Part shown: positions 11,101-23,200 of the stretch, piece after piece
Layout of the letters: each line of letters starts with the position of its first letter
Numbering within the stretch: position 1 is the first letter of the stretch
Assembly (NCBI GenBank): GCA_026545225.1
Contig: CM048846.1
Span: forward strand, 85,887,270 to 85,951,269
Reading direction: 5' to 3'
Origin: Cornus controversa
Taxonomy: Eukaryota > Streptophyta > Magnoliopsida > Cornales > Cornaceae
Length of the DNA: 64,000 nt
Notes under the pieces: generated by a model
Told to the model about the DNA's origin: nothing
Seen by the model: only the letters and a program-made list of their open reading frames with translations
Database searches by the model: none
Made by a program: the position numbers and the translations under genes

Positions 11101-12881
11101 CCCACTAATTTTTTTTTCTTATCTTTGCCAATGAAAACTATCCTCACATCGTCAAGTAACATCACCAAAAAGACTTCGAATCATACTTTGACAGTCCAAA
11201 AGGGGTTTTCTCTTCATATAAGAAAACAGTTAAAACACAAAACTTCCATAAATCCACAAACACTCAGACCTAGCAAGAGCTGGTTGGTTTTCCTATTCTT
11301 TTTCAGTTGGGCAAGATAAGAGTTCTTCATTAAGTAAGCTCAAACAAAAACTTTAACAAAAACCTCTCATCAGTATAACGAGCAAGAGCTAGTTGATTTA
11401 TCCTATTCTTTTGTGGCAATACAACCATTTTCATTATGTGATCAAATAGCTAGCATTCTGCATTTGACTGATTATCATATCTATTAATGTTAGATATCTC
11501 ATGAAGATATTCGGTGGGAAGGTGAGGATCATGGATTTTCTCGTAGAGGTGGCCATAGTGGATCAGGCCGTAGATTTAAGAAGTCTATGGCCCGTGGTGG
11601 TGCTATTGCTGGTGTTGGAAGAGGTAGAGGGATGACTAATGTTCCGTCCATGAAAGATTTCTTTCCATCACAAAATGGCATTGGAAAGAAGGCTTTGGGT
11701 GACATTGAAATACTTCACACTGATACCTTAATTGAGGAGGTATGCGTGCATGTTAAAATCTATGCCTCATAATACAAGTGTAGTGACATGTCTTCCCACT
11801 ACTATGGTGATGAATTTTATAGGTTGAGAAAGTTGTCAGTGCAAGCCATCCTGATCCTACGGAGATTGAGAAAGCAAAGAAAATCCTTAAAGTAAGAACA
11901 ACCAAGTATCTTGTGATATTTTTCTTTCACCATCTTTCGTTGTAGCAATTATGTCCTTCCAAATGCAGGAGCATGAGCAAGCCCTAGTTGATGTGATTGC
12001 AAGGCTTGAAGATGCATCTGACGGTGAAAGTGGTAATAACTGACTACATATAAGTATATTACAGGATGGTATAAAATCAAATGAATACACTGTCTTCTGT
12101 TGTATATTGTATTTCTTATTAATTATGAGGATATCAAGACTTGACTTATAACGGCTCTGTAAAATTTTGTCAATTAAATTCAAGTTCTATTTTTAGATTG
12201 GAGAGTATGAGCTCCAAATGTCATTGATCTTTTTCTCCTTCCATTTTTCTATTGGTATAACATGTAAGAATGGGATCTCAAAAGTTGGTGCATCTCTATG
12301 CATGCCTTTACCATCATGATAGGACGGCTTACTTGCCCGGAGTTGTTGTTGATGTAACTAAGATAATTCTTCCATTCATTTGTTATCTTTTCTAAACTGC
12401 AACTGCTATGGATAACATAATTGTACTTTTTGTCTGGAATCTTGGATGTCCGTTTTACTTATTTCCATGTGATTATTTTGAGGCACAAATTCCATAGGCT
12501 GCCTAGAACAAATTTGCCTTTTTCCCCTGTAAAAGTTGAAAACTCTATTTTCAGCAATTTATTTTTTTACTAATATGCTACACTAGTGATTGTGTTTTGT
12601 CCATCATTGCTGTGAAATCCTTGTTAATTTTCTGGATTACAGCAAAAGGTTATTTAGCTTTATCAATCATGAGTGCCATGGTTTTTTCCTTTTCCTGGAT
12701 TTACTTTGAAGCAGATGGTGGAGAGCATCAATTCTCACAAGGGCAATCAACGGACCAAGAGGGAGGATGGCGAAATCGGCACAATGATGAAATGGGTGGT
12801 GTAGGTAGAGTAGTTGAAGGTTCAGACGGTAATAAAACGGCTATAGAAGGGATGGTTGGATTCAGTGATCTGCAACAATAG
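5198..12881 (+). CDS. EML: EMSY-LIKE protein (ENT domain plus Agenet/Tudor-like domain)
   Basis: Ten coding exons join in frame: 5198-5228, 6860-7065, 7155-7264, 7359-7596, 7684-7902, 7970-8038, 11494-11739, 11823-11891, 11969-12032, 12715-12881. All introns are GT-AG and the product is 472 residues. It starts [16 protein letters not shown], the typical EML N-terminus. The ENT domain covers about residues 51-125 ([20 protein letters not shown]). A Royal-family Agenet/Tudor-like module covers about 237-291 ([12 protein letters not shown], then [17 protein letters not shown]). An RG-rich stretch follows at about 305-340, then the conserved [16 protein letters not shown] and an acidic C-terminus. 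Arabidopsis EML proteins are nuclear histone readers acting in immunity and seed development. The exon 4/5 junction (acceptor at 7683) is the least certain. Exon 9 can also read into its intron and stop after SGNN. The exact paralogue is not decided. Confidence 0.9.
5229..6859 (+). other. EMSY-LIKE intron 1
   Basis: A 1.6-kb AT-rich intron from GTAAGT at 5229 to the acceptor ACTACAG at 6859. Open frames inside it are short and show no recognisable protein. Confidence 0.7.
8917..8982. repeat. Two-copy tandem duplication of about 33 bp
   Basis: A unit containing CTCTTGCATTAACCTCTATT and then GAGTTATTTT occurs twice in direct succession inside EMSY-LIKE intron 6. It looks like a recent slippage or unequal-exchange event. 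Confidence 0.7.
9930..10650 (-). mobile_element. Decayed RTE-type LINE fragment, 3' part of ORF2
   Basis: Read on the minus strand, pieces of the RTE C-terminal region appear: GKFHRTAIR, a stretch like MRMLRWMIG, and SRLKWHGHI, with stops and frameshifts between them. The left end (CTTAGTCTCATCTAAATGAA, then TTGGCCACATGAATT) is the characteristic RTE 3' terminus in antisense. It is heavily decayed and lies antisense in an intron. Confidence 0.6.
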
Positions 12882-14090
12882 GGCTATGACATGTTACAAT
12901 AGGGTTATGACATGTGATTAGAGTAGGTTTACATGATGAGGCTAAATGGAGGAATCTGTTTTATTTTTTATTTTTATTTTGAGGGTAGGTTCCAGTATTC
13001 CTTTCACTGTACTATAACAATCCTGGGGAGCCAGAATATGCTTATGGAAATTATACAGCAGTGAATAATTTCAGATGTTGATAATCTTTTGCCTTCCAGA
13101 TGATTTTCTGTCCATCTAAAGATTGTTGATAATGTTTGCCGTCCTGACGATTGCAACCCTGTTATATTACAGAATTAGTCATACCCTTGATTGCACAGCT
13201 GCTCAATTTTCCACAGAACTAATGCTGTAATTTACTGCGGAAGTGAAACGCAGGTATGAATCTGAGCATCAATGTACAATGCGTGAAGCTCTTGGAAGGC
13301 AAGGTTTCTGTTTCTGACAAGGCATGGATGGCAACTACCAGGTGACTAAGTGTTCCTTAATTTAAAGATTACTCCATGAACTAGTTGATGAACCTACAAT
13401 GATGCGATAAATTCTGGGATCAGATTCACCATATGAGCATCATAAGCAGGCACTTCCATTCAGCTGATAGTAAATCCCATTGCGAGCGGAGAGTTCTGGT
13501 TTTAGAAATTTTAGGATGACTTTGTGGTGGTCTTCTTAAGAAGATTGAGACAATCATGCCAAAAGGGTAACCATACTCGCATAGCCCACTACTAGTTTGA
13601 TCTGATCAACTGCATAGCCTGAAATAGGTGAGCACCTCCAACAGAGTAGGGGAAGATTGTGACCCCTTTCCTTGAAAATGAAAGTTCTTTGTTTTATTTA
13701 CTTTTGATTTGGAAAACAGTTTAACTGAGATATTTGGAGACAACGGCTGAGTTGGATTACATCTTACGAATCCGAAATGTAAGATTAAAATTATTGTGCA
13801 AGCGATCTAACTTGGTTGTTGCATAAGCAATATAAATTTATTGCGTAAGCAATGCAAAACTGTTATGTAAGACACAAAATAGACATAGGATGAAAATAGC
13901 ACGGGAGAAGATCCAGGTTCGTTCCGTTTTTATGGAATAAAGTCTCCTTTTTTTGTGGTGAAAAAAAAAAACTCACTCACTCTTTTGTAAAAAAAAAAAC
14001 TCACTCACTCTTTTGTAGTTTCTGGTGTCCTAATAATAGTTGAATTTTTGTAGTTTTTTTTTTTTCAAAATTAGAGATAAAGTTTTTTTA
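12882..14090. other. 3' flank of the EMSY-LIKE gene and intergenic DNA
   Basis: Holds the 3' UTR and downstream sequence. A 30-bp direct duplication with A-run plus ACTCACTCACTCTTTTGTA occurs at about 13962-14018. No further gene is seen. Confidence 0.45.
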
Positions 14091-14950
14091 AGAGAAAATT
14101 ACTGTTAAGTTCTACTTTTCTCATTAAAAAACAAATAAGTCCTAAATATATTTTTTTAGGACTAATAAATTCTACTTTTTTCATTGAAAGACAAATAAGT
14201 CTTCAAAAATTTTCTTTAGAACTAATAAGTTTTAATTTTCTCATTGAAAAACATTTAAGTCCTAAAAAAAATTCTTAGGACCAATAAGTACTATTTTTGA
14301 TTTTTTTTTTTGTTTCCATTTAAGTCCTAAATCACTACATATTTCATTTACACCATAAATAAATAGAAGTAAAATTTTATAATTATATATTTATCCAAGA
14401 ATTGATATATAATCTATTTTTTATATATTCCTTTAAGTTTTAATTAGTTATTTAATAATATTGAATTATAATTTTGAATAATAATTAATTTAATTTAAAT
14501 TCAATTCAAAAAAACTTGTGTAGAAGACGATTTTAGTACCAAAAAAATTAATTATTCTATAAAAAATTAATAACATGTATTTTTAACCTTTTTATTCAAA
14601 ATTTATGTCTACTTTTGTAAGGATAATTTGAGTCAAAATTTTATATCTAATATTACAAATAATATATATATATTTATTAAGAGTATAAATTGAAAATTTA
14701 GTAATTTATGACTTAAATGAAAAATATATATATTCAAAAGTAGACTTATTAGTCCTAAAAAAAATTTGTTATGACTTATTTGTTTTTCAATGAAAAAAGT
14801 GAAACGTGTTGGTCATAGAGAAAAAAAAATTAGAACTTATTTGTCTTTTAATGAAAAAAATAGGACTTTTTAATTCTAAACAAAAATTTTTAAGATTTAT
14901 TTGTCTTTTAATAAAAAAAAATAGGACTTAAAAGTAATTTTTTCTTTTTT
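14091..14950. mobile_element. Foldback-type element with repeated inverted arms
   Basis: The left arm (about 14091-14330) has three diverged units containing TCATTGAAAGACAAATAAGT followed by a block like TTTTAGGACTAATAAGT. The right arm (about 14735-14950) holds the same units inverted. The centre is very AT-rich and non-coding. The layout matches foldback or subterminally repeated MITEs. No target duplication could be fixed, so the ends are approximate. Confidence 0.5.
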
Positions 14951-15574
14951 TAATGACACTAAACCATTTTAATATAAAAAATTGTAGGAAAATGTTTTAT
15001 ATAGCCTATCAGCCTAGCCAACAGTGCTCGCCTCACAAGAGTTTGTGTGTTGGGTTATGCCCATTGGCCGAACAAACATGATTCTCTCGATCTTCTTCTC
15101 ACAACGATGGAGGTAACAAGAAACGAGAAAATTCCAAATTTTGTCGTCCTTACTGCTCTTAAAATTGTCAAATAATTCTATAATATTATTCTTCTTTGGA
15201 AATTCTATATTATAATTCAAACATGAACTAAATTGTTATCTCTTCACTTTTTAAACTATTTTTTTGAAATTAATTTTTTAGACTACATTTTCAAAAATGT
15301 TGTAAAATATTATGATTTATCTAAATTATTCTTATTTTTGTTAAAAAAAATAGGTATAAATAAAATTATATAGAATAAATATTTTTTGCCTTTTTTAAAG
15401 AATAAAAATAATAGAAGAATTTTAATAATTCTTTTTGTGTCCATTCAAGAGATACAGACCATTATACCATTTTATACTATTCTTATCCAAAGTTAAACAT
15501 AAACACACTATATTTAAAAAGATAAAAAAAAATGACATAATTATAAATTCACATAATTTTCTAAAGAAAGTAAT

Positions 15575-15582
<8 letters not shown>

Positions 15583-15606
<24 letters not shown>
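15583..15606. repeat. (ATGT)n microsatellite
   Basis: Six uninterrupted ATGT units about 140 bp upstream of the PPR gene. Confidence 0.85.
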
Positions 15607-15607
<1 letters not shown>

Positions 15608-15746
15608 AAGTCAAACGCCGGAATCACATGCTAATATATTCGTCAATCAGAATCTTATATTCTGCTGGTAAATCCTAGGTTTATTTCCTCAGAGCTCTTA
15701 GATTTGGCTCTACATACACATGAAACCAGTATCTCTTTACTGATAC

Positions 15747-17810
15747 ATGTTTCCTGTTTTTATAACTCAATTCAAGTTACTGACTTTTTTCTCACCCTAT
15801 AAACCCCAAACTCTGTTCCAATCCCTCAAATCATTCTCTTCAACCTCTGCCCAAAAACCAAAATGGAACTCACAGAGCAGTTTCATGATCACCAACCCAA
15901 CTCTGTTAATCATGGAGTCATGCAATTCCATGTTCGAATTGAAGCAAATTCAAGCTCACATGACTCGAACTGGCCTCATTTTTCACCTTTTCCCTGTAAG
16001 CCGAGTGATATCTTTTTGTGCACTCGCCGAAAATGGCAACATTGAGCATGCGCAAGTACTCTTCAACCAAATTCCAGAACCCAATGTTTATATATGGAAT
16101 ACAATGATTAGGGGTTACTGTAAAGCTCAATTTCCTGAAATGGGTTTCTCTTGTTTTCGCAGAATGGTTCGGGAACGTGTTGAAATGGACAGTCGAACCT
16201 TCATCTTTGCGCTCAAATCGTGTGAACTGTTTTGTGGACTCGAAGTGAGCGAATCGGTCCATTGTCGAATTTGTAAGGTAGGTTTTGATTTTGATCTGCT
16301 TGTGCAAAATGGGTTGATTCATTTTTATGCAAATCGTGGGTCTTTGAATCATGCGCGTTTGTTGTTTGATGAAATTACTGAGAGGGATGTTGTTTCTTGG
16401 ACCACAATGATTGATGGGTACGCGCAGAAGAATATGCCGGGCGAGGCTTTGAGGTTCTTTGACTTAATGTTGTCAAGTAGTGTTGAACCTAATGAAGTTA
16501 CTATGATCACAGTGCTTTCGGCATGCTCTCAGAGTGGGGACTTAAGTTTAGGGAAATTTGTTCATGAGTATGTAGAAAAGAAGAATGTGAATTTTAGTCT
16601 AAATTTGATGAATGCCATGTTGGATATGTATGTAAAATGTGGTTGCTTGATCACTGCCAGAGAGATTTTTGACAAGATGAAGACTAGGGATGTTTTCTCA
16701 TGGACAAGCATGATCAATGGTTATGCCAAAAATGGGGAGTTAGATTTGGCAAGAAAGTATTTTGTTGAAATGCCTCATAGAAATGTGGTGTCTTGGAATG
16801 CAATGATTGCAGGTTATTCACAAAACAATCAACCAAAGGAAGCTATAGAACTTTTTTATGATATGGAGAATGCTGGTTTGGTTCCTATAGAGAGCACTTT
16901 GGTATCTGTACTTTGTGCTTGTGCTCAATCGGGCTGCTTGGATTTGGGACAATGGATTCACCACTATTATGTTAACCAAAAAAGGATTCAACTTAGTGTA
17001 ATTCTAGCTAATGCGTTTATAGATATGTATGCTAAGTGTGGGTGCATTGATGCAGCTGCAGAGCTCTTTAATAAAATGCCGGAGAGAGATTTGGTGTCTT
17101 GGAATTCCATGATTGTTGGATGCGCTTCTCATGGGCATGCTGCAAAGGCCCTTAACCTTTTTGAGCAAATGCAAAGTATGGGATTCAAGCCTGATGAAAT
17201 CACGTTTGTAGGTGTCTTGTCAGCTTGCAGTCATGGTGGATTGGTTTCTCAAGGCTGGGAATATTTTACAAACATGGAGAAGGTTTTTGGGTTAAAGCCA
17301 AAACTGGAACATTATTCATGCATGATTGATTTACTTGGTCGAGTAGGGCTCCTTGGAGCAGCTTATGAGCTGATAACAAAAATGCCAATGGAACCAGATG
17401 AAGCTGCTTGGGGTGCTCTCCTTAATGCATGTAGAATGCATGGGAATGTTGAACTCGGTAAGTTTTCCGGTGAAAAACTTCTACACTTGAATCCTAAAGA
17501 TAGTGGTATTTATGTGCTTCTTGCAAGTATTTGTGCTAATGAGAGAAAATGGATTGATGTGAGGGCGGTTAGGAGTATGATGAGAGAGAGGGGTATTAAG
17601 AAAATTCCTGGACGTAGCTCAATAGAGGTGGAGGGTATGGTTCACGAGTTTTTGGTTGCAGATGAATCACATCCTCAATCCAAAGATATATACAAAGTGT
17701 TGAATGAAATGATCTTGCTGTCAAAAATGGAAGATTACGCACCAGATACTACCCAATTGATGTACTTCCACAAGAGGAGTGTTGACTCCACAATCTACTC
17801 AGAGGCTTAA
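15747..17810 (+). CDS. Pentatricopeptide repeat protein, PLS class, E/E+ subgroup
   Basis: A single uninterrupted frame of 687 codons, as usual for this intronless family. The N-terminal 45 or so residues (MFPVFITQFKLLTFFSPYKP onward, rich in Ser, Lys and aromatic residues) look like an organelle transit peptide, which supports the first ATG. An internal ATG at about residue 47 is the alternative. A tandem series of P, L and S repeats follows, with phrases such as DVVSWTTMIDGYAQ, NVVSWNAMIAGYSQ and DLVSWNSMIVGCASHG. The C-terminal E and E+ motifs (AAWGALLNACRMHGNVELG; KIPGRSSIEVEG) end just where a DYW domain would begin. Such proteins specify C-to-U editing sites in mitochondria or plastids and usually rely on a separate DYW partner. 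The ortholog and target are not determined. Confidence 0.93.
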   Translation: MFPVFITQFKLLTFFSPYKPQTLFQSLKSFSSTSAQKPKWNSQSSFMITNPTLLIMESCNSMFELKQIQAHMTRTGLIFHLFPVSRVISFCALAENGNIEHAQVLFNQIPEPNVYIWNTMIRGYCKAQFPEMGFSCFRRMVRERVEMDSRTFIFALKSCELFCGLEVSESVHCRICKVGFDFDLLVQNGLIHFYANRGSLNHARLLFDEITERDVVSWTTMIDGYAQKNMPGEALRFFDLMLSSSVEPNEVTMITVLSACSQSGDLSLGKFVHEYVEKKNVNFSLNLMNAMLDMYVKCGCLITAREIFDKMKTRDVFSWTSMINGYAKNGELDLARKYFVEMPHRNVVSWNAMIAGYSQNNQPKEAIELFYDMENAGLVPIESTLVSVLCACAQSGCLDLGQWIHHYYVNQKRIQLSVILANAFIDMYAKCGCIDAAAELFNKMPERDLVSWNSMIVGCASHGHAAKALNLFEQMQSMGFKPDEITFVGVLSACSHGGLVSQGWEYFTNMEKVFGLKPKLEHYSCMIDLLGRVGLLGAAYELITKMPMEPDEAAWGALLNACRMHGNVELGKFSGEKLLHLNPKDSGIYVLLASICANERKWIDVRAVRSMMRERGIKKIPGRSSIEVEGMVHEFLVADESHPQSKDIYKVLNEMILLSKMEDYAPDTTQLMYFHKRSVDSTIYSEA

Positions 17811-19084
17811 GCTATTAGTACTGTTCCATTGAAGCAAGGATGATGAGTGACCTCTGGTGTGATGGGGGTGCAGATGTGACAGAGTGTTGCAACTTCAGGC
17901 AACACATGCCATCTAAAAACTATGCACTTACGCAGAAGTGTGTGAAAAAGAGAATGCACCCTGGTTATTTAAGCACAAAGCTGATCAAATGAAGAGTGTT
18001 GCAACTTCAAAAAGACAACATACCATCTTAGAGCACTGTGCCTTTGGGGAGAATATGTGGAAGAGGTGGAACCCTAACCTTGCATGCTAACAAGAACATG
18101 TTGCATCAGTTTTGTACCCTCAAAGTAAATGTGTTTGCATCATTGTTGCGTTGTCAATGTATTGTGTTGCGTAACCGGTTTAAAATACGTAGGGTCTGCC
18201 ACAAGAAAGCGGTGCTCGAACTCGTTTTACCAAACTTGAGGAAATTTAAGAACGATTCATTTGGCTCTTTTAATGAAACAAACATTACAAGTCTGCATAC
18301 TCCTGAGGTTAACAAGTTAATCATTGTTCTTCATTGCAGAAGATATGTATAGCGATTAGAGATTGGGACATGATTAAGCCTTTAAACATGCAGACGAGTG
18401 TTTACCCCAATCCTTTGGTTTCCAAACTGGAATAAGGAGTTTCATGTTCAATAAATTGAATACTTGTTTGAGGGCTTGAGGAATGAAGTCGGACCTGCTT
18501 GTTATTTGCAGTTCTATTGTTTTTAGTTTAATAACACTACATAAATATGTTTATAAACATTGTAATGCTAGACATAGTGATTTTTTGTTGTGATGCTGGT
18601 CACAAAAATTTATTGTCAAACTCATTTTACCCTATCAAATTAGAACTTTTGTGAATTGAAAAAATGCTTCATAGATTAGTCATGTCGATTTGGTTTCATA
18701 AGATCCCCTCAATAATGTACTCGAATTTTTACTATTTAATGTTACTATTGAAATTCAAGTACATAAATCAAATGGTGAAACACTTTAAAATTATGCAAAT
18801 ATTGGTGAAGCCCTAGTCTATTGTATTTTTCATTTCTTATTGCTTATCCCATAGATGAGAGTAAAACACATTTCAAAATCATGTAAAAATTGACGGTGCT
18901 CTAGTCGAACACAATTTAAAATTATTAAATAACACAAAATTTCGTGTAAGGTGAAACTTCATCAATAGTAACTAACTATTTACTATATATTTACTGTTGG
19001 TGAAATTTCTGTTTATACGAATTTTGGGTAGCAAATACCTTCTCCTCGATAAGATGAAGTTAGAGTTATTAAAAGGCAAAGTGT
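17811..19084. other. 3' flank of the PPR gene and intergenic DNA
   Basis: No second gene is seen and no decayed DYW domain follows the stop. AT-rich from about 18500 on. Confidence 0.5.
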
Positions 19085-19666
19085 AAAAAAAACCCTCTGA
19101 ACTTTTCTCTATGTGCCCTAAACTATTGGAGTTATTAAAAGGCAAAAGTGTAAAAAAACCCCTCTGAACTTTTCTCCATGTGCTCTAAACTATTTTTTGG
19201 AGCAAATCAGTCCCTCATCTTACAAAAGTAGGTAACTTGACATTTGATAAAATTATAATGACATATATACCATTTACTATGACTATCATATCATTCTTTT
19301 TATAAATATGGGGTTTTCTAAAAATTCAAAAAATAAAAAATAGTTAGATAAAATTTTCAAATAATAAGTTTAGAAACATAAAAAAAATAAAAGGCTAATA
19401 TAACTTTATTTAAGTTTTTTTTAAATAAAAATATAATTAACATATATACTATTTTCTCTACTAGTATAGTCAATAGTATTTTCTAAATAAAAATTTTAAA
19501 AATAAAAAAAGAGTTTGATAAAATTATCATTGAAAATATTTTTTCTTTGATTTGCTAACTATAGTAGGAAGCACAACTGTAATAATAAAAAATAATTAGA
19601 TTTTATTTAAGAATTTTATCAAACTATATATATATTTTTTAGAAAACACCATACTAATAGAAAAAA

Positions 19667-19812
19667 AAAAGGTCGTACTTAGTACACAAACTTCTGCTTG
19701 AGTGGAAGTATGAGGGAGGTGGATGTCAGCAAGTCTTATCCTTATTTTTGGAGAGGCTGCTCCAAAGTCTCGAATTCACGACATATCACTTTGGACGAAT
19801 GCACTTTTATTT
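19667..19812 (-). mobile_element. Au-like SINE fragment
   Basis: GGTCGTACTTAGTACACAA, then GAGAGGCTGCTCC, then AAGTCTCGAATTCACGAC and a GGACGAATGCACTTTTA tail match the antisense layout of the plant Au SINE family. On the minus strand GAATTCGAGACTT is the degenerate B box. It lies within the older element left of the copia insertion. Confidence 0.5.
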
Positions 19813-19973
19813 TAAAAAAACTTAAATAAAACTCTATTAATCTTTTTTTTTTTAATGTTTTTAAATTTGTTATTTGGAATTTTTATCTAATTATTTTTTT
19901 ATTGTTTGAATTTTTAAAAAATATTATATTTATAAAGAGAATCACATAATAATCATTCTAAAAAAATATAGAC

Positions 19974-20266
19974 TGTTGTATAATAGTGGTAGTATATATG
20001 ATACTATAAATATATATGTTATTTGGCGTCAATATATACTGATATAAGTATGAAGAGAAAAGTGAGATGAAGAAGAACAGTACGAGAGAGAGAGAGAGAG
20101 AGAGCAAAGAGATTGAGAGAGAAAAGCTTCTGTTATTTCAAAAGTCCAAAAATATAACATACAGAAGCATATATATATAGGCAAAGGATGATGGATATTT
20201 TATTTGGATAGAATTTCATATCCCACGTGGGTTATGAACCCACTTGCTGCAAATCCACTTGCAACA
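19974..20266 (-). repeat. 3' LTR of the copia element
   Basis: A 293-bp repeat with a long GA microsatellite inside. A polypurine tract adjoins its inner edge, so it is the 3' LTR of a minus-strand element. Confidence 0.93.
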
Positions 20267-23200
20267 CTCCCCCTTGGGTTCATGACATTATAAAGATTAC
20301 AAGATTCTTGTGCATCTGAAAATGGTATTGCATATACAAGAACTGCCTCATTAAAACCTTGTCAGGAAAACCCAGTGGGATAAAACCTGATCGAAGGAAA
20401 AAGAGTGCAGTATGCTAATACCTTTTCAAACAAATTCTCCTCCTCATCAGCATGAAAAATCCTTGAGCTGCCGCATCCCAATATTGTGAACCAATTTCTT
20501 GAATGTCGTGGTAGGCAGAGCTTTAGTGAACAGGTCTGCCAAATTATCACACGAACGAATTTGCTGGACATCAATATCACCATTTTTCTGAAGCTCGTGA
20601 GTATAAAAGAATTTTGGTGAAATGTGCTTGGTTCTGTCTCCTTTGATATAGCCTCCTTTGATTTGCGCAAGACATGCAGCATTATCTTCATATAATATCG
20701 TTGGGATATTATTTATTGAGGAGAGTCCACAGTTTTCTCGAATATGCTGTATCATAGATCTTAGCCAAACACACTCTCGGCTCGCTTCATGAATTGCGAG
20801 TATTTCAGAATGGTTTGAAGAGGTTGCTGTCATTGTCTGTTTCATGGATCTCCATGATATAGCAGTGTCACCGCAAGTAAATACATATCCTGTCTGTGAT
20901 CGAGCTTTATGTGGATCAGAAAGATAACCTGCATCTGCATATCCAACTAACTGAGATTTTGATTTATTTGAATAAAACAATCCCATATCAGTGGTCCCAC
21001 GAAGATATCTCATTATATGCTTGACACCATTCCAATGTCTGCAGGTTGGTGCAGAACTGTACCGTGCCAGTAAGTTGACTGGAAAAGCTATGTCCGGTCT
21101 TGTGCAATTTGTAAGGTACATCAGTGCACCAATAGCACTCAAATATGGAATTTCTGGACCAAGCAATTCTTCATTATCTTCTCGATGACGAAATGAATCT
21201 TTCTTCACATCAAGCGATCGGACGACCATTGGAGAACTTAATGGATGAGCTTTATCCATAAAAAATCGCTTGAGAACTTTTTCTGTATATGTTGACTGAT
21301 GGATAAAAATTCCGCTTGGTAAATGCTCAATTTGTAATCCGAGGCAAAATCTCCTTTTTCCAAGCTCTTTCATTTCGAATTCTTTCTTTAAATAATCAGC
21401 AGTCGCGGTGAGCTCATCAGGAGTTCCCACAAGGTTTAAATCATCAACATATACTGCTATAATTGCAAATCCAGATCCTGATTTTTTTAATGAAAACGCA
21501 TGGACAGATAGGATTATTTACTTATCCTTCTTTGATTAAGTACTCGCTAAGGCGATTGTACCACATGCGTCCAGACTGCTTTAATCCGTACAACGATCGT
21601 TGTAACTTGATTGAATACATCGACTGTGGTTTTGAAGCGATTGCTTCAGGCATTTGAAATCCTTCAGGGATTTTCATATAAATATCACTATCAAGTGATC
21701 CATATAAATATGTTGTAACCACGTCCATTAGATGCATATTCAGCCTTTCTGTGACTGCCAAATTAATCAGGAATCGGAATGTAATTGTATCCATTACCGG
21801 AGAATATGTCTCCTCATAATCAATACCAGGCCTTTGTGAGAAACCTTGTGCCACTAAGCGGACTTTGTATCTCATAATTTTATTTTTCTCATTTCTTTTC
21901 CGTACAAATACCCATTTGTACCCTACAGGCTTAACACCTTCAGGTGTCTGGATTATTGATCCAAATACTTCACGTTTTGCCAGTGAAGTTAATTCTGCCT
22001 GTATTGCCTCTTTCCATTTTGGCCAATCACTTCTGCGTCGACATTCGTCAACGTATTGAGGTTTTGAATCCTCATTATCTCTTGCAATATCAAGAGCAAC
22101 TGCAAAAGAGAATATGTTGTCGACAAGAACATCATTTCTATTCCATCTCTTCGCATAATTTATTGAGATCTCATCATTTTCAGGTACGACTACCTCTTTT
22201 TGTGCCTCATCAAGGGCTATCATTTCTTCAGGGGCTATTATTGCTCCCTTTGTAAGTATGGCCTCCTCAGGAGTGCCATCTTCTTTATCTACTTTCTCTT
22301 GTACTTTCCTTTTTCGAGGAACAGTATCTTTTGCACCAATGGGTCTCCCACGCTTCAGGCGTGTTTTAGATGCATCTGCTGCAATACTTATAGACTGTCC
22401 AACAGGGACATCTATTCGTGCTGGGAAATTGGCAGGAGGGATATGAGATTGTATCACTTTACTTGTATCAGTAAATGCATCAGGCAATTGATTTGCAATA
22501 CTTTGCAAATGAATGATTCTTTTAACTTCAAGTTCTCTTTGACTTGTAGGGGGATCAAAATGTGATAATACCGTAGCATTCCAAGTGATCTCATGTTGTT
22601 GTTCAGGCTGTGTTATTTCTCCCCCTAATGGTGGGAATACCACCTCATCAAAATGACAATCAGCAAATCTTGCTTTAAACAAATCTCCTATCATAGGTTC
22701 AAGATATCTAATGATAGATGGAGAGTCAAAACCTACATAAATTTCAAGTCTACGTTGAGGGCCCATTTTTGTTCGTTGTGGTGGTGCAATAGGCACAAAG
22801 ACAGAACAACCAAAAACTCGTAAATGAGAGATATTTGGTTGTTGACCAACCATAAGTTGTAGAAGTGAAAAATTATGGTAAGCAGTTGGTCTAATACGAA
22901 CTAATGATGCTGCATGTAATATGGCATGTCCCCAAGCTGACACAGGGAGTTTTGTTTTCATAAGTAATGGTCTGGCAATCAATTGAAGACGTTTTATAAA
23001 AGACTCTGCTAGACCATTTTGAGTATGAGTGTGTGCAACAGGGTGTTCAACATCAGTGCCAATAGACATGCAATAGTCATTGAACGTTTTAGATGTAAAT
23101 TCTCCGGCATTATCAAGACGAATTACCTTGATTGGATAATCCGGGAATTGTGCTCTTAAACGAATTGTTTGGGCCAAAAGTCTAGCAAATGCTACATTTC

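Larger units (their letters stand above)
8039..11493 (+). other. EMSY-LIKE intron 6, enlarged by repeats
   Basis: A 3.5-kb intron between the WEWVNLKE exon and the [12 protein letters not shown] exon. It contains an antisense RTE-type LINE fragment (about 9930-10650) and a small tandem duplication (8917-8982). The rest is AT-rich without a gene. Confidence 0.7.

Noticed and set aside
17811-18400. Search for a lost DYW domain behind the PPR stop
   Set aside because: No HxE or CxxC deaminase-like sequence is readable in any frame. The protein belongs to the E+ group by itself.
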